Positions 1-5,516 of a stretch of 5,516 nucleotides of DNA are shown here, in pieces. Under the pieces are notes generated by a model. It did not search any database, was not told where the DNA came from, and was given only the letters and a program-made list of their open reading frames with translations. The first letter of the stretch is position 1, and every line of letters starts with the position of its first letter. The stretch spans positions 1 through 5,516 of the forward strand of contig CAMYJN010000197.1 of NCBI GenBank assembly GCA_947258625.1. The letters run 5' to 3'. The DNA comes from an uncultured Polyangiaceae bacterium. GTDB taxonomy: Bacteria; Myxococcota_A; Polyangia; Polyangiales; Houyiibacteriaceae. The translations under genes and the position numbers were made by a program.

Positions 1-817
1 GGCCATACACCCAGACGGGCCGCCTGCTCACGGTTCGGATCTCAAACCGATGAGCGGCGTCGGGCACACGAAACGTGGCGTAGCCGGTCGACACCTTGCT
101 CGCGCGAGTCGAGATACGACGCGCGTTGCGGCCGTCGATGAAGACGTCGATGTCGCCGCCTCGAGGGTGCAGCTTGTAGTACAGCTCGAAGAAACCCGCC
201 GTTCGCCCGTATTCGCCCTCCTGTGCCGTGTACACCGCACCAAAGGACCCTGCTCGCTGGCTCATCATCGCGATTCCGGCGAGGCCGACGCGCTCAACCT
301 CCGCGTCGCCGACTCGAACGCGCTGCGTCTCCCATTGCATGCCATCGCTTTCGATGTTGATGTCGCGGTGCCGATAGGTGCGCCAGGGGTGGACGGGGAG
401 GAGAAAGCCGTGTCCCGCATCGCCATAGCGCGTTTGTAGCTCTCGGCGAATGTAACCGGTGAATAGATCGCTGGCGACGTGGGACGCTCCGTAAAACAGA
501 AGGCGTGCCTGTCCTTCACCCGCGGCTGCACGAGCGAGGGCTCGATGCAATGCCTCCATCGACTTCCCGTCGCGATCTTCGATGGCAATGTCGAGGCCGA
601 GCGCGTCGCTTGGAGGTGGCTCGAGGAGCTTCGGCCCCATGCGCTCCTCGGAGCGAACCACCTTGAGAACGCCGGCTTCGTCGATCGCCGCAGGCGTCCT
701 CGGAGAGGTATCGGCGGACGTGGTCGACGCGCCATAGCCAAGCGTCCACACGCCCGCCAACGTCATCCCAAACCACACGATCGCCAACGGCGAACCCCAT
801 AGATTCCCGAGCCGCAC
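1..817 (-). CDS. SGNH/GDSL-hydrolase-like protein with N-terminal signal anchor (partial, runs off left edge)
   Basis: Reading the minus strand from GTG at 817 gives 272 codons with no stop to the window edge, so the C-terminal part is missing. Residues about 9-30 are a hydrophobic stretch (LAIVWFGMTLAGVWTLGYGA) after an Arg at residue 2, which looks like a signal peptide or membrane anchor. A Ser/Thr/Pro-rich linker follows. Residues 105-150 resemble block I of the SGNH fold: a beta strand (ARLLFYG), then G110-A-S-H113, D117 and a helix with R124/R125, then GDAGHGF and PWRTYRH. The Ser fits the nucleophile, but the usual GDS is GAS here. Residues about 205-272 are strand-rich (ELYYKL, DIDVFIDG, YATFRV, HRFEIRTV) and may be an inserted beta-sandwich. 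Other starts in frame are GTG at 778 and ATG at 766; I prefer 817 because it gives a basic N-terminus before the hydrophobic core, though no clear Shine-Dalgarno is seen. Substrate is unknown; esters on envelope polysaccharide or peptidoglycan are a guess. The gene is divergent from the Nudix gene. Confidence 0.68.
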   Translation of the reverse strand, partial: MRLGNLWGSPLAIVWFGMTLAGVWTLGYGASTTSADTSPRTPAAIDEAGVLKVVRSEERMGPKLLEPPPSDALGLDIAIEDRDGKSMEALHRALARAAAGEGQARLLFYGASHVASDLFTGYIRRELQTRYGDAGHGFLLPVHPWRTYRHRDINIESDGMQWETQRVRVGDAEVERVGLAGIAMMSQRAGSFGAVYTAQEGEYGRTAGFFELYYKLHPRGGDIDVFIDGRNARRISTRASKVSTGYATFRVPDAAHRFEIRTVSRRPVWVYG

Positions 818-846
818 GCCCCCACAATGGCGATCCCGCGCGATCC

Positions 847-859
847 AGTCAAATTGACG
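847..859. promoter_or_regulatory. Small inverted repeat in the divergent intergenic gap (possible -35 elements or operator)
   Basis: The 65-base gap between the two divergent starts contains GTCAA-A-TTGAC at 848-858, with perfect 5-base arms. Its arms create a TTGACG hexamer on the plus strand (854-859) and TTGACT on the minus strand (852-847), both close to the -35 consensus and pointing at the two genes. No convincing -10 hexamer lies 16-18 bases downstream on either strand, and on the plus strand that spacing would place it almost at the start codon. It is therefore only a candidate: a shared operator or chance. Confidence 0.25.
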
Positions 860-882
860 TGTAAACCAGCGAAAAGTCGTCC

Positions 883-1413
883 ATGATGCGCGCCATGAAA
901 TCGCGTGAGCTGCTGTACTCCGGCCCCCTGTTCGATGTGGCTCGAGTGACCTTCGAGGGTCAGGGGGGCGCTGACGTCGTCCGTGACGTGATCGAGCATC
1001 GAGGCGCAGCCGTGATCCTCCCGCTTTTGGACGACGGTCGTGTCGTCCTGATTCGCAACGTTCGCCACACGGTTGGCAAGGTCCTGTGGGAGCTACCCGC
1101 TGGCACGCTCGAGGCCGGAGAAGCGCCCGAGGCCTGTGCCGCACGGGAAGTCGAAGAGGAAACCGGGTACCGAGCCGGAACCCTCGTGCCGCTCACCGCG
1201 TTCTTTGCGTCTCCGGGGATCCTCAACGAACGGATGCACGGTTTTTTGGCCACCGACCTCGAGCCGACACGCCAATCGCTCGATCACGACGAGGAGATCG
1301 AGGTTTTCCCGATTCCCCAGTGGCAAGTCCGCGACATGATCAAGGACGGGCACATCGAGGACGCCAAGACGATCGCGCTGCTGCTCTATTGGATGCACCT
1401 CCACTCCCCGTGA
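883..1413 (+). CDS. Nudix hydrolase, ADP-ribose pyrophosphatase type
   Basis: A 176-residue cytosolic protein with a perfect Nudix box at residues 74-96: G74, E80, then R88-E89-V90-x-E92-E93-x-G95-Y96, the Mg-binding helix that hydrolyses nucleoside diphosphates linked to another group. The preceding LWELPAG (68-74) and a proline at 111 (FASPG), about 15 residues after the box, are typical of the ADP-ribose pyrophosphatase subfamily, which cleaves ADP-ribose to AMP and ribose 5-phosphate. The N-terminal part (REL-YSGPLFDV-RV, EHRGAAVILPL) matches the usual beta domain of these enzymes. Length fits the family (about 170-210). Three in-frame ATGs at 883, 886 and 895 could serve as starts; none has a strong Shine-Dalgarno, and 883 is given as the longest. 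It is the first gene of a tightly spaced rightward set; the next gene begins 25 bases after its TGA. The exact substrate (ADP-ribose, sugar nucleotide, or other) cannot be settled from sequence. Confidence 0.92.
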   Translation: MMRAMKSRELLYSGPLFDVARVTFEGQGGADVVRDVIEHRGAAVILPLLDDGRVVLIRNVRHTVGKVLWELPAGTLEAGEAPEACAAREVEEETGYRAGTLVPLTAFFASPGILNERMHGFLATDLEPTRQSLDHDEEIEVFPIPQWQVRDMIKDGHIEDAKTIALLLYWMHLHSP

Positions 1414-1438
1414 ACCCCTCCACCAAGCATCAATTCCG

Positions 1439-2677
1439 ATGGAGCTGCTGACCCGCATTCAAGACAACTGGATCGTCCTGCTGATCCCCGTGATCAGCGC
1501 GTTGGTGGGCTGGTTCACCAACGTGGTGGCCATCAAGATGATGTTCAAGCCGGTCGAGTTCGTTGGCATTCCGCCCTACTTGGGCTGGCAAGGCGTAATC
1601 CCCGCCAACGCGCTCAGGCTCGCGAGGGTTTCGAACACGCTGATCACGCAAAAGCTCCTATCGCTCCGTCAGCTTTTCGACGAAACGTTCAGCGCCGAGT
1701 CTTTCGCTGGAAAGCTCGGCTTGGTCATCGACGATGTGACGGAGCAGGTGATCGACGAAGTCGCGAACAAGCACGCAAAGGCGATGTGGGACAACGCGGG
1801 CGAGTTCATGCAGAACAAGGTGCGCCAGCAGGTGCGCGCTGAAGTGATCGAAGTCTCGCGCGCAATCGCCATGGACATGGCCGACGACATCGACAAAATC
1901 ATGGACATCGAGAAGACGGTTCTCGAGGCGATCGAGCGGCACAAAGCGCTGATGGGCGAGATGTTCTTCGAAGTGGGTCGCAAGGAGTTCAAGTTCATCG
2001 AGCGATCAGGCCTCTACTTCGGCTTCCTGTTTGGTGTCTTCCAGATGGTCATCTGGGTTCTCTACCCCGCCCCCTGGATCCTTCCCGCAGCTGGCTTCTT
2101 CGTCGGCTACCTGACCAACTGGATTGCGATCAAGCTCGTGTTTGCGCCGCGTGAGCCCGTGAAGATCGGCCCCATGACGGTGCAAGGGCTGTTTCACAAG
2201 AGGCAGACCGAGGTCGCCGAGGCATTTGGGCGCACCGTGGCGACGCGCGTGCTGAACGCCGACAACATCGTGACCACGGTCATGGAGGGCGACGGAGCGG
2301 CGCACATGAACCGAATCGTCGAGCGTCGGATCGGCGACCTGATCGCGAAATACGAAGCGCACCCGATGGCTGCTATGGTCCTGCCGGAAGAGAAGCGGCC
2401 TGCCCTCCGGGCCGAGCTCCTCGAACGAATCCAAACCGAGTGGCCAAAGCCGGGCGGCTTCTTTCACACATTCGCAGGCGAAGCGGTGGATCTCCAAGGA
2501 GAGCTGGAACGCCGCATGAAAGCGCTGGACCGGGAAAGCTACGAAGGGGTGCTCAGGCCTGCATTCCAGCAGGACGAATGGAAGCTAATCGCCGCGGGGG
2601 CCGTGCTGGGCACCATCGCCGGCGTCCTGCAGCTGGTTTTCATCTTCGGCGACGCCATGGAGCGCCTGAGTCGCTAG
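1439..2677 (+). CDS. DUF445 family membrane protein with internal duplication
   Basis: A 412-residue protein of the DUF445 family, whose biochemical role is not known. Predicted membrane segments are residues about 11-32, 190-235 (one or two passes through a hydrophobic, aromatic region) and 381-404 near the C-terminus. Between them lie long, charged, helical soluble stretches (about 70-188 and 250-375). The family motif occurs twice: VGWFTNVVAIKMMFKP at 23-38 and VGYLTNWIAIKLVFAP at 222-237, 9 of 16 residues identical, each followed by a G-x-x-x-QG/GWQG segment and a helix. This indicates an ancient duplication in which each half has one hydrophobic hairpin plus a helical domain. ATG 1439 is the only start in the reading frame near the upstream stop; no Shine-Dalgarno is visible in the 25 bases after the Nudix gene, so translation may depend on coupling. 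It ends with TAG, and the next gene continues in the same phase 42 bases later. Confidence 0.9.
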   Translation: MELLTRIQDNWIVLLIPVISALVGWFTNVVAIKMMFKPVEFVGIPPYLGWQGVIPANALRLARVSNTLITQKLLSLRQLFDETFSAESFAGKLGLVIDDVTEQVIDEVANKHAKAMWDNAGEFMQNKVRQQVRAEVIEVSRAIAMDMADDIDKIMDIEKTVLEAIERHKALMGEMFFEVGRKEFKFIERSGLYFGFLFGVFQMVIWVLYPAPWILPAAGFFVGYLTNWIAIKLVFAPREPVKIGPMTVQGLFHKRQTEVAEAFGRTVATRVLNADNIVTTVMEGDGAAHMNRIVERRIGDLIAKYEAHPMAAMVLPEEKRPALRAELLERIQTEWPKPGGFFHTFAGEAVDLQGELERRMKALDRESYEGVLRPAFQQDEWKLIAAGAVLGTIAGVLQLVFIFGDAMERLSR

Positions 2678-2719
2678 GCACCGGGGCGCTGGCCGAAGGC
2701 TCACTCAACGGCTACACCT

Positions 2720-3580
2720 TTGCCCGTGGAACAAACCGCAACGCTGCTCGTCTGCTGCCCCGACCGAAAGGGCCTCGTCGCGGCCCTGGCGCAAGTCCTG
2801 TACGGCCACGGTGCCAACATCCTCGACGCTGACCAGCACACCGATCCCGTGGCAGGCCAGTTTTTCCAGCGCATCAAGTTCGACATGTCCGAGCTCCACA
2901 CCGATCGTCGAAGCTTGGAGACAGCGATTTCGGAGGTCGCCGGCCGCTTCTCGATGAGCTGGCGTATCGCCGACGGGAAGAATCGCTTTAGGACCGCCAT
3001 CTTCGTCTCGAAGTACGATCATTGTCTGTATGATCTCTTGCTGCGCCAGCGCGCCGGAGAGCTCTCGACCGACTTCGCGATGATCATCAGCAACCACGAA
3101 GACCTCCGATCGGTGGCCGAGCAGTTCGAGGTCCCGTTCCACCACCTACCGGTAACGAAAGAAACGAAGCCGGCCCAAGAGCGTGAGGCGCTCTCGCTGC
3201 TGAAGACCGAGGGCGTCGATCTCGTCGTGCTCGCCCGATACATGCAGATTCTCAGCGATGACTTTTTGAAGGCCTATGACGGTCAGGTCATCAACATCCA
3301 CCATTCGTTCCTACCTGCGTTCATGGGAAGCAAACCCTACCACCGGGCTTTCGAACGAGGCGTCAAGCTAATCGGCGCAACGGCTCACTATGCCACGGCG
3401 GACTTGGACGAAGGCCCGATCATCGAGCAAGACGTCGTCCGCTGTTCACACCGCGACTCCGTGCAGGACCTGGTCCGCAAGGGCCGCGACCTCGAGAAGG
3501 TAGTGCTGGGGCGAGCGGTGCGCTGGCACCTCGACGACCGAATCCTCGTCTACGACAACAAGACGGTCGTCTTCAACTAG
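2720..3580 (+). CDS. purU: Formyltetrahydrofolate deformylase (PurU)
   Basis: PurU hydrolyses 10-formyl-tetrahydrofolate to formate and tetrahydrofolate, balancing one-carbon pools and supplying formate. The 286-residue protein (E. coli PurU is 280) has an N-terminal ACT regulatory domain (about 7-85, with CCPDRKGLVAAL and GANILDADQH) and a C-terminal formyltransferase-fold domain (about 90-270). Catalytic residues are visible: N192 and H194 in INIHHSFLPAF, H223 and D230 in HYATADLDEGPIIEQD. KPYHRAFERGVKLIGATAH and the RGRDLEK-type region (GRDLEKVVLGRAV) are PurU-typical. In other bacteria the ACT domain senses glycine/methionine; that is family knowledge, not seen here. No ATG is available between the upstream stop and the conserved N-terminus: the start is TTG at 2720 or GTG at 2726, neither with a good Shine-Dalgarno. 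Upstream codons back to the TAG of the DUF445 gene are in the same frame. The next gene begins 9 bases after the stop. Confidence 0.95.
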   Translation: MPVEQTATLLVCCPDRKGLVAALAQVLYGHGANILDADQHTDPVAGQFFQRIKFDMSELHTDRRSLETAISEVAGRFSMSWRIADGKNRFRTAIFVSKYDHCLYDLLLRQRAGELSTDFAMIISNHEDLRSVAEQFEVPFHHLPVTKETKPAQEREALSLLKTEGVDLVVLARYMQILSDDFLKAYDGQVINIHHSFLPAFMGSKPYHRAFERGVKLIGATAHYATADLDEGPIIEQDVVRCSHRDSVQDLVRKGRDLEKVVLGRAVRWHLDDRILVYDNKTVVFN

Positions 3581-3584
3581 GGAG
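3579..3584 (+). promoter_or_regulatory. Ribosome binding site of the crotonase gene
   Basis: AGGGAG overlaps the end of the purU stop codon and lies 5 bases before the ATG at 3590. It is the only strong Shine-Dalgarno among the rightward genes. It fixes the start of the crotonase gene and ties its translation to the end of purU. Confidence 0.75.
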
Positions 3585-3589
3585 TCCAC

Positions 3590-4384
3590 ATGTCCGAACG
3601 AGTCCAACTCAACATCGACAACCACGTCGCCACGGTTCGCATGGCGCGTCCCGAAAAGCGCAACGCGCTGGACGCCGACATGTTCGAAGCGATCATCCAA
3701 GCGGGCAAGCGCATCATCGCAGACAAGAGCGTTCGGGCGGTCGTGCTCCACGGTGAAGGTAAGGCCTTTTGCGCTGGGCTCGATTTCGGTTCGTTCATGG
3801 GATCGCCCGACATGATGCAAAAGCTGCTTTCGCGGAGCGAAGAGAGCCCCGCCAACATGGCGCAACGGGCCGGCTGGATTTGGCAAGAGGTCCAGGTCCC
3901 CGTCATCGCCGCGATCCACGGATTCGCCTTTGGGGGCGGGCTTCAGATCGCACTCGGCGCTGACCTTCGCTACGTCACCGCCGATTCGCAGTTCTCCGTC
4001 ATGGAGATCAAATGGGGATTGATTCCCGACATGAGCATCACACAGACCATGTTGGGGCTCGTCCCACTCGACGTCGCAAAAGAGCTCATGTTCACCGGAC
4101 GAATCATCTCGGGAACCGAAGCGGTCGCACTCGGGCTCGCGACCAAAGTCTCCGGGGACCCGCTCGCGGACGCGCTTGAAATGGCCAGATTGATCGCGAC
4201 GAAGTCCCCCCACGCCATCCGAGCCGGAAAGGCTCTCCTCCGGGACGCGCTCAAGATGCCCCGTGCGGATGCGCTCAAGCTCGAAACCGCGCTTCAGGTC
4301 AGCCTGCTCGGCAGCCCCAATCAAATGGAGGCGGTGCAGGCGAACATGACGAAGCGCGATCCCAGCTTCAAAGACCCGGAGTGA
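3590..4384 (+). CDS. Enoyl-CoA hydratase/isomerase (crotonase) family protein
   Basis: A 264-residue crotonase-fold protein, usual length for the family, acting on an acyl-CoA thioester in the cytosol. Seen in order: ARPEKRNALDADMF (19-32), the first oxyanion-hole segment GKAFCAGLDF (57-66), the second HGFAFGGGLQIALGADLRY (110-128), then VMEIKWGLIPD (137-147) and a C-terminal helical trimerisation region. Of the two catalytic glutamates of classic enoyl-CoA hydratase, the second is present (E139), but the first is a glutamine (Q119, in GGGLQIAL). D147 sits where dienoyl-CoA isomerases have an active-site Asp. This pattern resembles the provisional enoyl-CoA hydratase subgroup with GGGLQIALGAD and a SPNQ-EAV tail (here GSPNQMEAVQANM, 241-253), so hydration of simple enoyl-CoA should not be assumed. 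The start is fixed by a strong ribosome binding site. It closes the rightward gene set and converges on the ferrochelatase gene 9 bases away, with no terminator hairpin visible. Confidence 0.9.
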   Translation: MSERVQLNIDNHVATVRMARPEKRNALDADMFEAIIQAGKRIIADKSVRAVVLHGEGKAFCAGLDFGSFMGSPDMMQKLLSRSEESPANMAQRAGWIWQEVQVPVIAAIHGFAFGGGLQIALGADLRYVTADSQFSVMEIKWGLIPDMSITQTMLGLVPLDVAKELMFTGRIISGTEAVALGLATKVSGDPLADALEMARLIATKSPHAIRAGKALLRDALKMPRADALKLETALQVSLLGSPNQMEAVQANMTKRDPSFKDPE

Positions 4385-4393
4385 CGAGACGCG

Positions 4394-5437
4394 CTAGGCT
4401 GACTCTGCCGGTCGCGACACGCGCGGCTGGTACCTGCAGCAATCCGGCGGACAGACGTCGTGCGACGGGCCGCGCTTGCCCAGTGCTTGGCGAACGCTGA
4501 CCTTACCCAGCCGCTCCTCGATGAGCTCGCGAATCATCGCCACGAAAGCAGGGTGCGTCCCGACGGTGGGCGCACGCGTGAGGGTGATGCCAAGCTCGCT
4601 GGCGTGGTCCCGTGCCTCGTGGTCGAGGTCCCAGACGACTTCCATGTGGTCCGACACGAAGCCGATCGGCGCAACCACCACGTCGTGGGTGTTGATCTGC
4701 GCGAGCGCATCGAGGTGCTCGAGGATGTCTGGACCGAGCCATGGAACGTGAGGTGGCCCGCTTCTACTTTGGTAAACGAGCTGCCAGCGATCGTGGCGTG
4801 CTCCTTCGGCAACGAGCCGCGCCGTTTCTTCGATCTGATCGGCGTAGTCGCAGTTCTCCGCCATGGAGAGAGGAATGCTATGGGCGCTGAACGCGACGCG
4901 CGCGGTTTCACGACGCTCTTTGGGCAGCGTCTCGAGCGCTGCGAGAAGGCATTCGACGTTGGCCTCGATGAAACCGGGGTGGTTGTAGAAGACCCGGAGC
5001 TTGTCCACGACGGGCGCACCCTCGCCAAGCTCCTCGCGCGCCTTCTCGATGCTCTCCCGGTACTGTCGGCACCCGCTGTAGCTGCTGTACGCAGATGTGA
5101 CGAACGCCAGTGCTCGCTTCTTCCCGTCGTCGCGCATCTCCCCAAGCGCCTCGAGGATGAAAGGGTCCCAGTTGCGATTGCCCCAGTAGATCGGTAGGTC
5201 GATTTCGCTCTTACGAAGCTCTTCTTCGAGCGCTGCGATCAACGCCCGATTCTGGTCGTTGATCGGGCTCTTGCCCTCGAAGTGGTTGTAGTGCGCCGCG
5301 ACCTCCTTGAGTCGCTCGGGCGGAACGTTTTTGCCCCGCACCACATTCTCGAGGAACGGCATGACATCTGCACGATTCTCGGGCCCGCCGAAAGACACCA
5401 CGAGAATACTGTCGTACTCCAAATCCGTATCGCCCAC
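4394..5437 (-). CDS. hemH: Ferrochelatase (HemH/CpfC), with predicted [2Fe-2S] cysteines
   Basis: Inserts ferrous iron into a porphyrin, protoporphyrin IX or coproporphyrin III, in haem synthesis. The 347-residue protein starts at GTG 5437 with LEYDSILVVSFGGPE, then HYNHFEGKSPIN (49-60), YWGNRNWDPF, FVTSAYSSYSGCRQY (112-126), the catalytic histidine H186 in FSAHSIP, YQSRSGPPHVPWLGPD (222-237), and the metal-site glutamate E266 in GFVSDHMEVVWDLD. Overall it resembles the actinobacterial form more than the E. coli one. C123 in SYSGCRQY plus C329, C333 and C334 in the C-terminal tail (DVCPPDCCRY) match the four-cysteine arrangement of [2Fe-2S]-containing bacterial ferrochelatases; cluster content is inferred. 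The tail after about residue 312 is an extension relative to cluster-free enzymes. Residue 16 in SFGGP is Phe, where Bacillus CpfC has Tyr, so which porphyrin is used is open. GAGAG 7 bases upstream supports the GTG start. The gene is convergent with the crotonase gene; no partner haem genes are in the window. Confidence 0.95.
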   Translation of the reverse strand: MGDTDLEYDSILVVSFGGPENRADVMPFLENVVRGKNVPPERLKEVAAHYNHFEGKSPINDQNRALIAALEEELRKSEIDLPIYWGNRNWDPFILEALGEMRDDGKKRALAFVTSAYSSYSGCRQYRESIEKAREELGEGAPVVDKLRVFYNHPGFIEANVECLLAALETLPKERRETARVAFSAHSIPLSMAENCDYADQIEETARLVAEGARHDRWQLVYQSRSGPPHVPWLGPDILEHLDALAQINTHDVVVAPIGFVSDHMEVVWDLDHEARDHASELGITLTRAPTVGTHPAFVAMIRELIEERLGKVSVRQALGKRGPSHDVCPPDCCRYQPRVSRPAESA

Positions 5438-5444
5438 GCCGGAA

Positions 5445-5449
5445 CTCTC
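5445..5449 (-). promoter_or_regulatory. Ribosome binding site of the ferrochelatase gene
   Basis: On the minus strand GAGAG lies 7 bases before the GTG at 5437. The match to AGGAG is partial but the spacing is good, and it supports the GTG start over any downstream codon. Confidence 0.5.
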
Positions 5450-5471
5450 GCGCCTAAAACCGCCGGTGGCA

Positions 5472-5477
5472 AGTCAA
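5472..5477 (-). promoter_or_regulatory. -35-like hexamer upstream of the ferrochelatase gene
   Basis: TTGACT on the minus strand is 5 of 6 to the sigma-70 -35 consensus, 34 bases before the GTG start. The sequence 17 bases downstream (GGCGCG) does not resemble a -10 box, so a housekeeping promoter is not shown; a less canonical sigma factor or an activator could be used, or the match is chance. Confidence 0.2.
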
Positions 5478-5484
5478 GAGTGTT

Positions 5485-5516
5485 GCCAAGCGATCGCAGC
5501 TGTGCTCTAGCTTGGC
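5485..5516. repeat. Inverted repeat with 7-base arms at the right edge
   Basis: GCCAAGC at 5485-5491 and GCTTGGC at 5510-5516 are perfect reverse complements separated by 18 bases. The pair lies upstream of the ferrochelatase gene and its -35-like hexamer. It is not followed by a T-run inside the window on the plus strand, and the minus-strand side also lacks one, so a terminator is not supported. An operator or a stem belonging to a neighbouring transcript outside the window remain possible. Confidence 0.3.

Noticed and set aside
50..439. A 129-codon plus-strand open frame at the left end
   Set aside because: It is the exact mirror frame of the minus-strand SGNH-like protein, which has a signal anchor and an SGNH-like block; the plus-strand product has no recognisable feature.
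265..741. A 158-codon minus-strand frame at the left end
   Set aside because: Arg/Ser/Pro-rich composition typical of an out-of-frame translation; the neighbouring minus-strand frame explains the region.
1241..1247. T-run (gttttttgg) that might mark a terminator
   Set aside because: It lies inside the Nudix gene, encodes conserved-looking residues and has no GC-rich hairpin in front of it.
2006..2497. A 163-codon minus-strand frame opposite the DUF445 gene
   Set aside because: Antisense to a conserved membrane protein with clear motifs; the translation has no recognisable domain.
3446..4324. A 292-codon open frame on the minus strand opposite the end of purU and the crotonase gene
   Set aside because: It is antisense to two well-recognised proteins, spans their junction, and its translation is low-complexity Asp/Glu/Arg/His-rich with no known motif; it is a by-product of high-GC codon use.
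4460..5197. A 245-codon open frame on the plus strand opposite the ferrochelatase gene
   Set aside because: Its translation shows no family motif, while the opposite strand encodes clear ferrochelatase motifs with catalytic His and Glu.
5490..5497. GCGATCGC 8-base palindrome
   Set aside because: This palindrome is expected by chance at some frequency in high-GC DNA and occurs once; no array or repeat family is seen.
1..5516. Search for tRNA, rRNA, CRISPR repeats, insertion-sequence ends and toxin-antitoxin or phage genes
   Set aside because: Nothing with a convincing signature was found; almost all of the window is explained by six protein genes.

Overview
The window is about 5.5 kb of high-GC bacterial chromosome with dense housekeeping genes. 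I see no mobile element, CRISPR array, RNA gene or defence/secretion cluster. The leftmost protein (an SGNH-like lipoesterase-type protein behind a signal anchor) and a cysteine-tailed ferrochelatase suggest a Myxococcota/Deltaproteobacteria-type genome, but this is inference from protein flavour, not from a marker gene.

Layout, left to right. (1) Positions 1-817, minus strand: the N-terminal 272 codons of an SGNH/GDSL-hydrolase-like exported or membrane-anchored protein that runs off the left edge. (2) Positions 818-882: a 65-base divergent intergenic gap with a small inverted repeat. (3) Positions 883-4384, plus strand: four closely packed genes, likely one operon. They are an ADP-ribose-pyrophosphatase-type Nudix hydrolase, a DUF445 membrane protein with an internal duplication, formyltetrahydrofolate deformylase (purU) and a crotonase-fold enoyl-CoA hydratase/isomerase family protein. 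The gaps are 25, 42 and 9 bases. (4) Positions 4394-5437, minus strand: ferrochelatase (hemH/cpfC type), convergent with the crotonase gene and separated from it by only 9 bases. (5) Positions 5438-5516: the upstream region of the ferrochelatase gene, with a plausible ribosome binding site, a -35-like hexamer and an inverted repeat at the window edge.

The genes do not form one pathway. Nudix and PurU both control small metabolites (ADP-ribose-like dinucleotides; 10-formyl-THF/formate), the crotonase is acyl-CoA metabolism, DUF445 is of unknown function, and ferrochelatase is the metal-insertion step of haem synthesis. I did not find a new biological system. The points most worth checking are the four-cysteine [2Fe-2S] signature in the ferrochelatase, the Glu-to-Gln replacement in the crotonase active site, the missing block-I Asp in the SGNH-like protein, and the DUF445 internal repeat. 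Three of the six genes appear to start at non-ATG codons.
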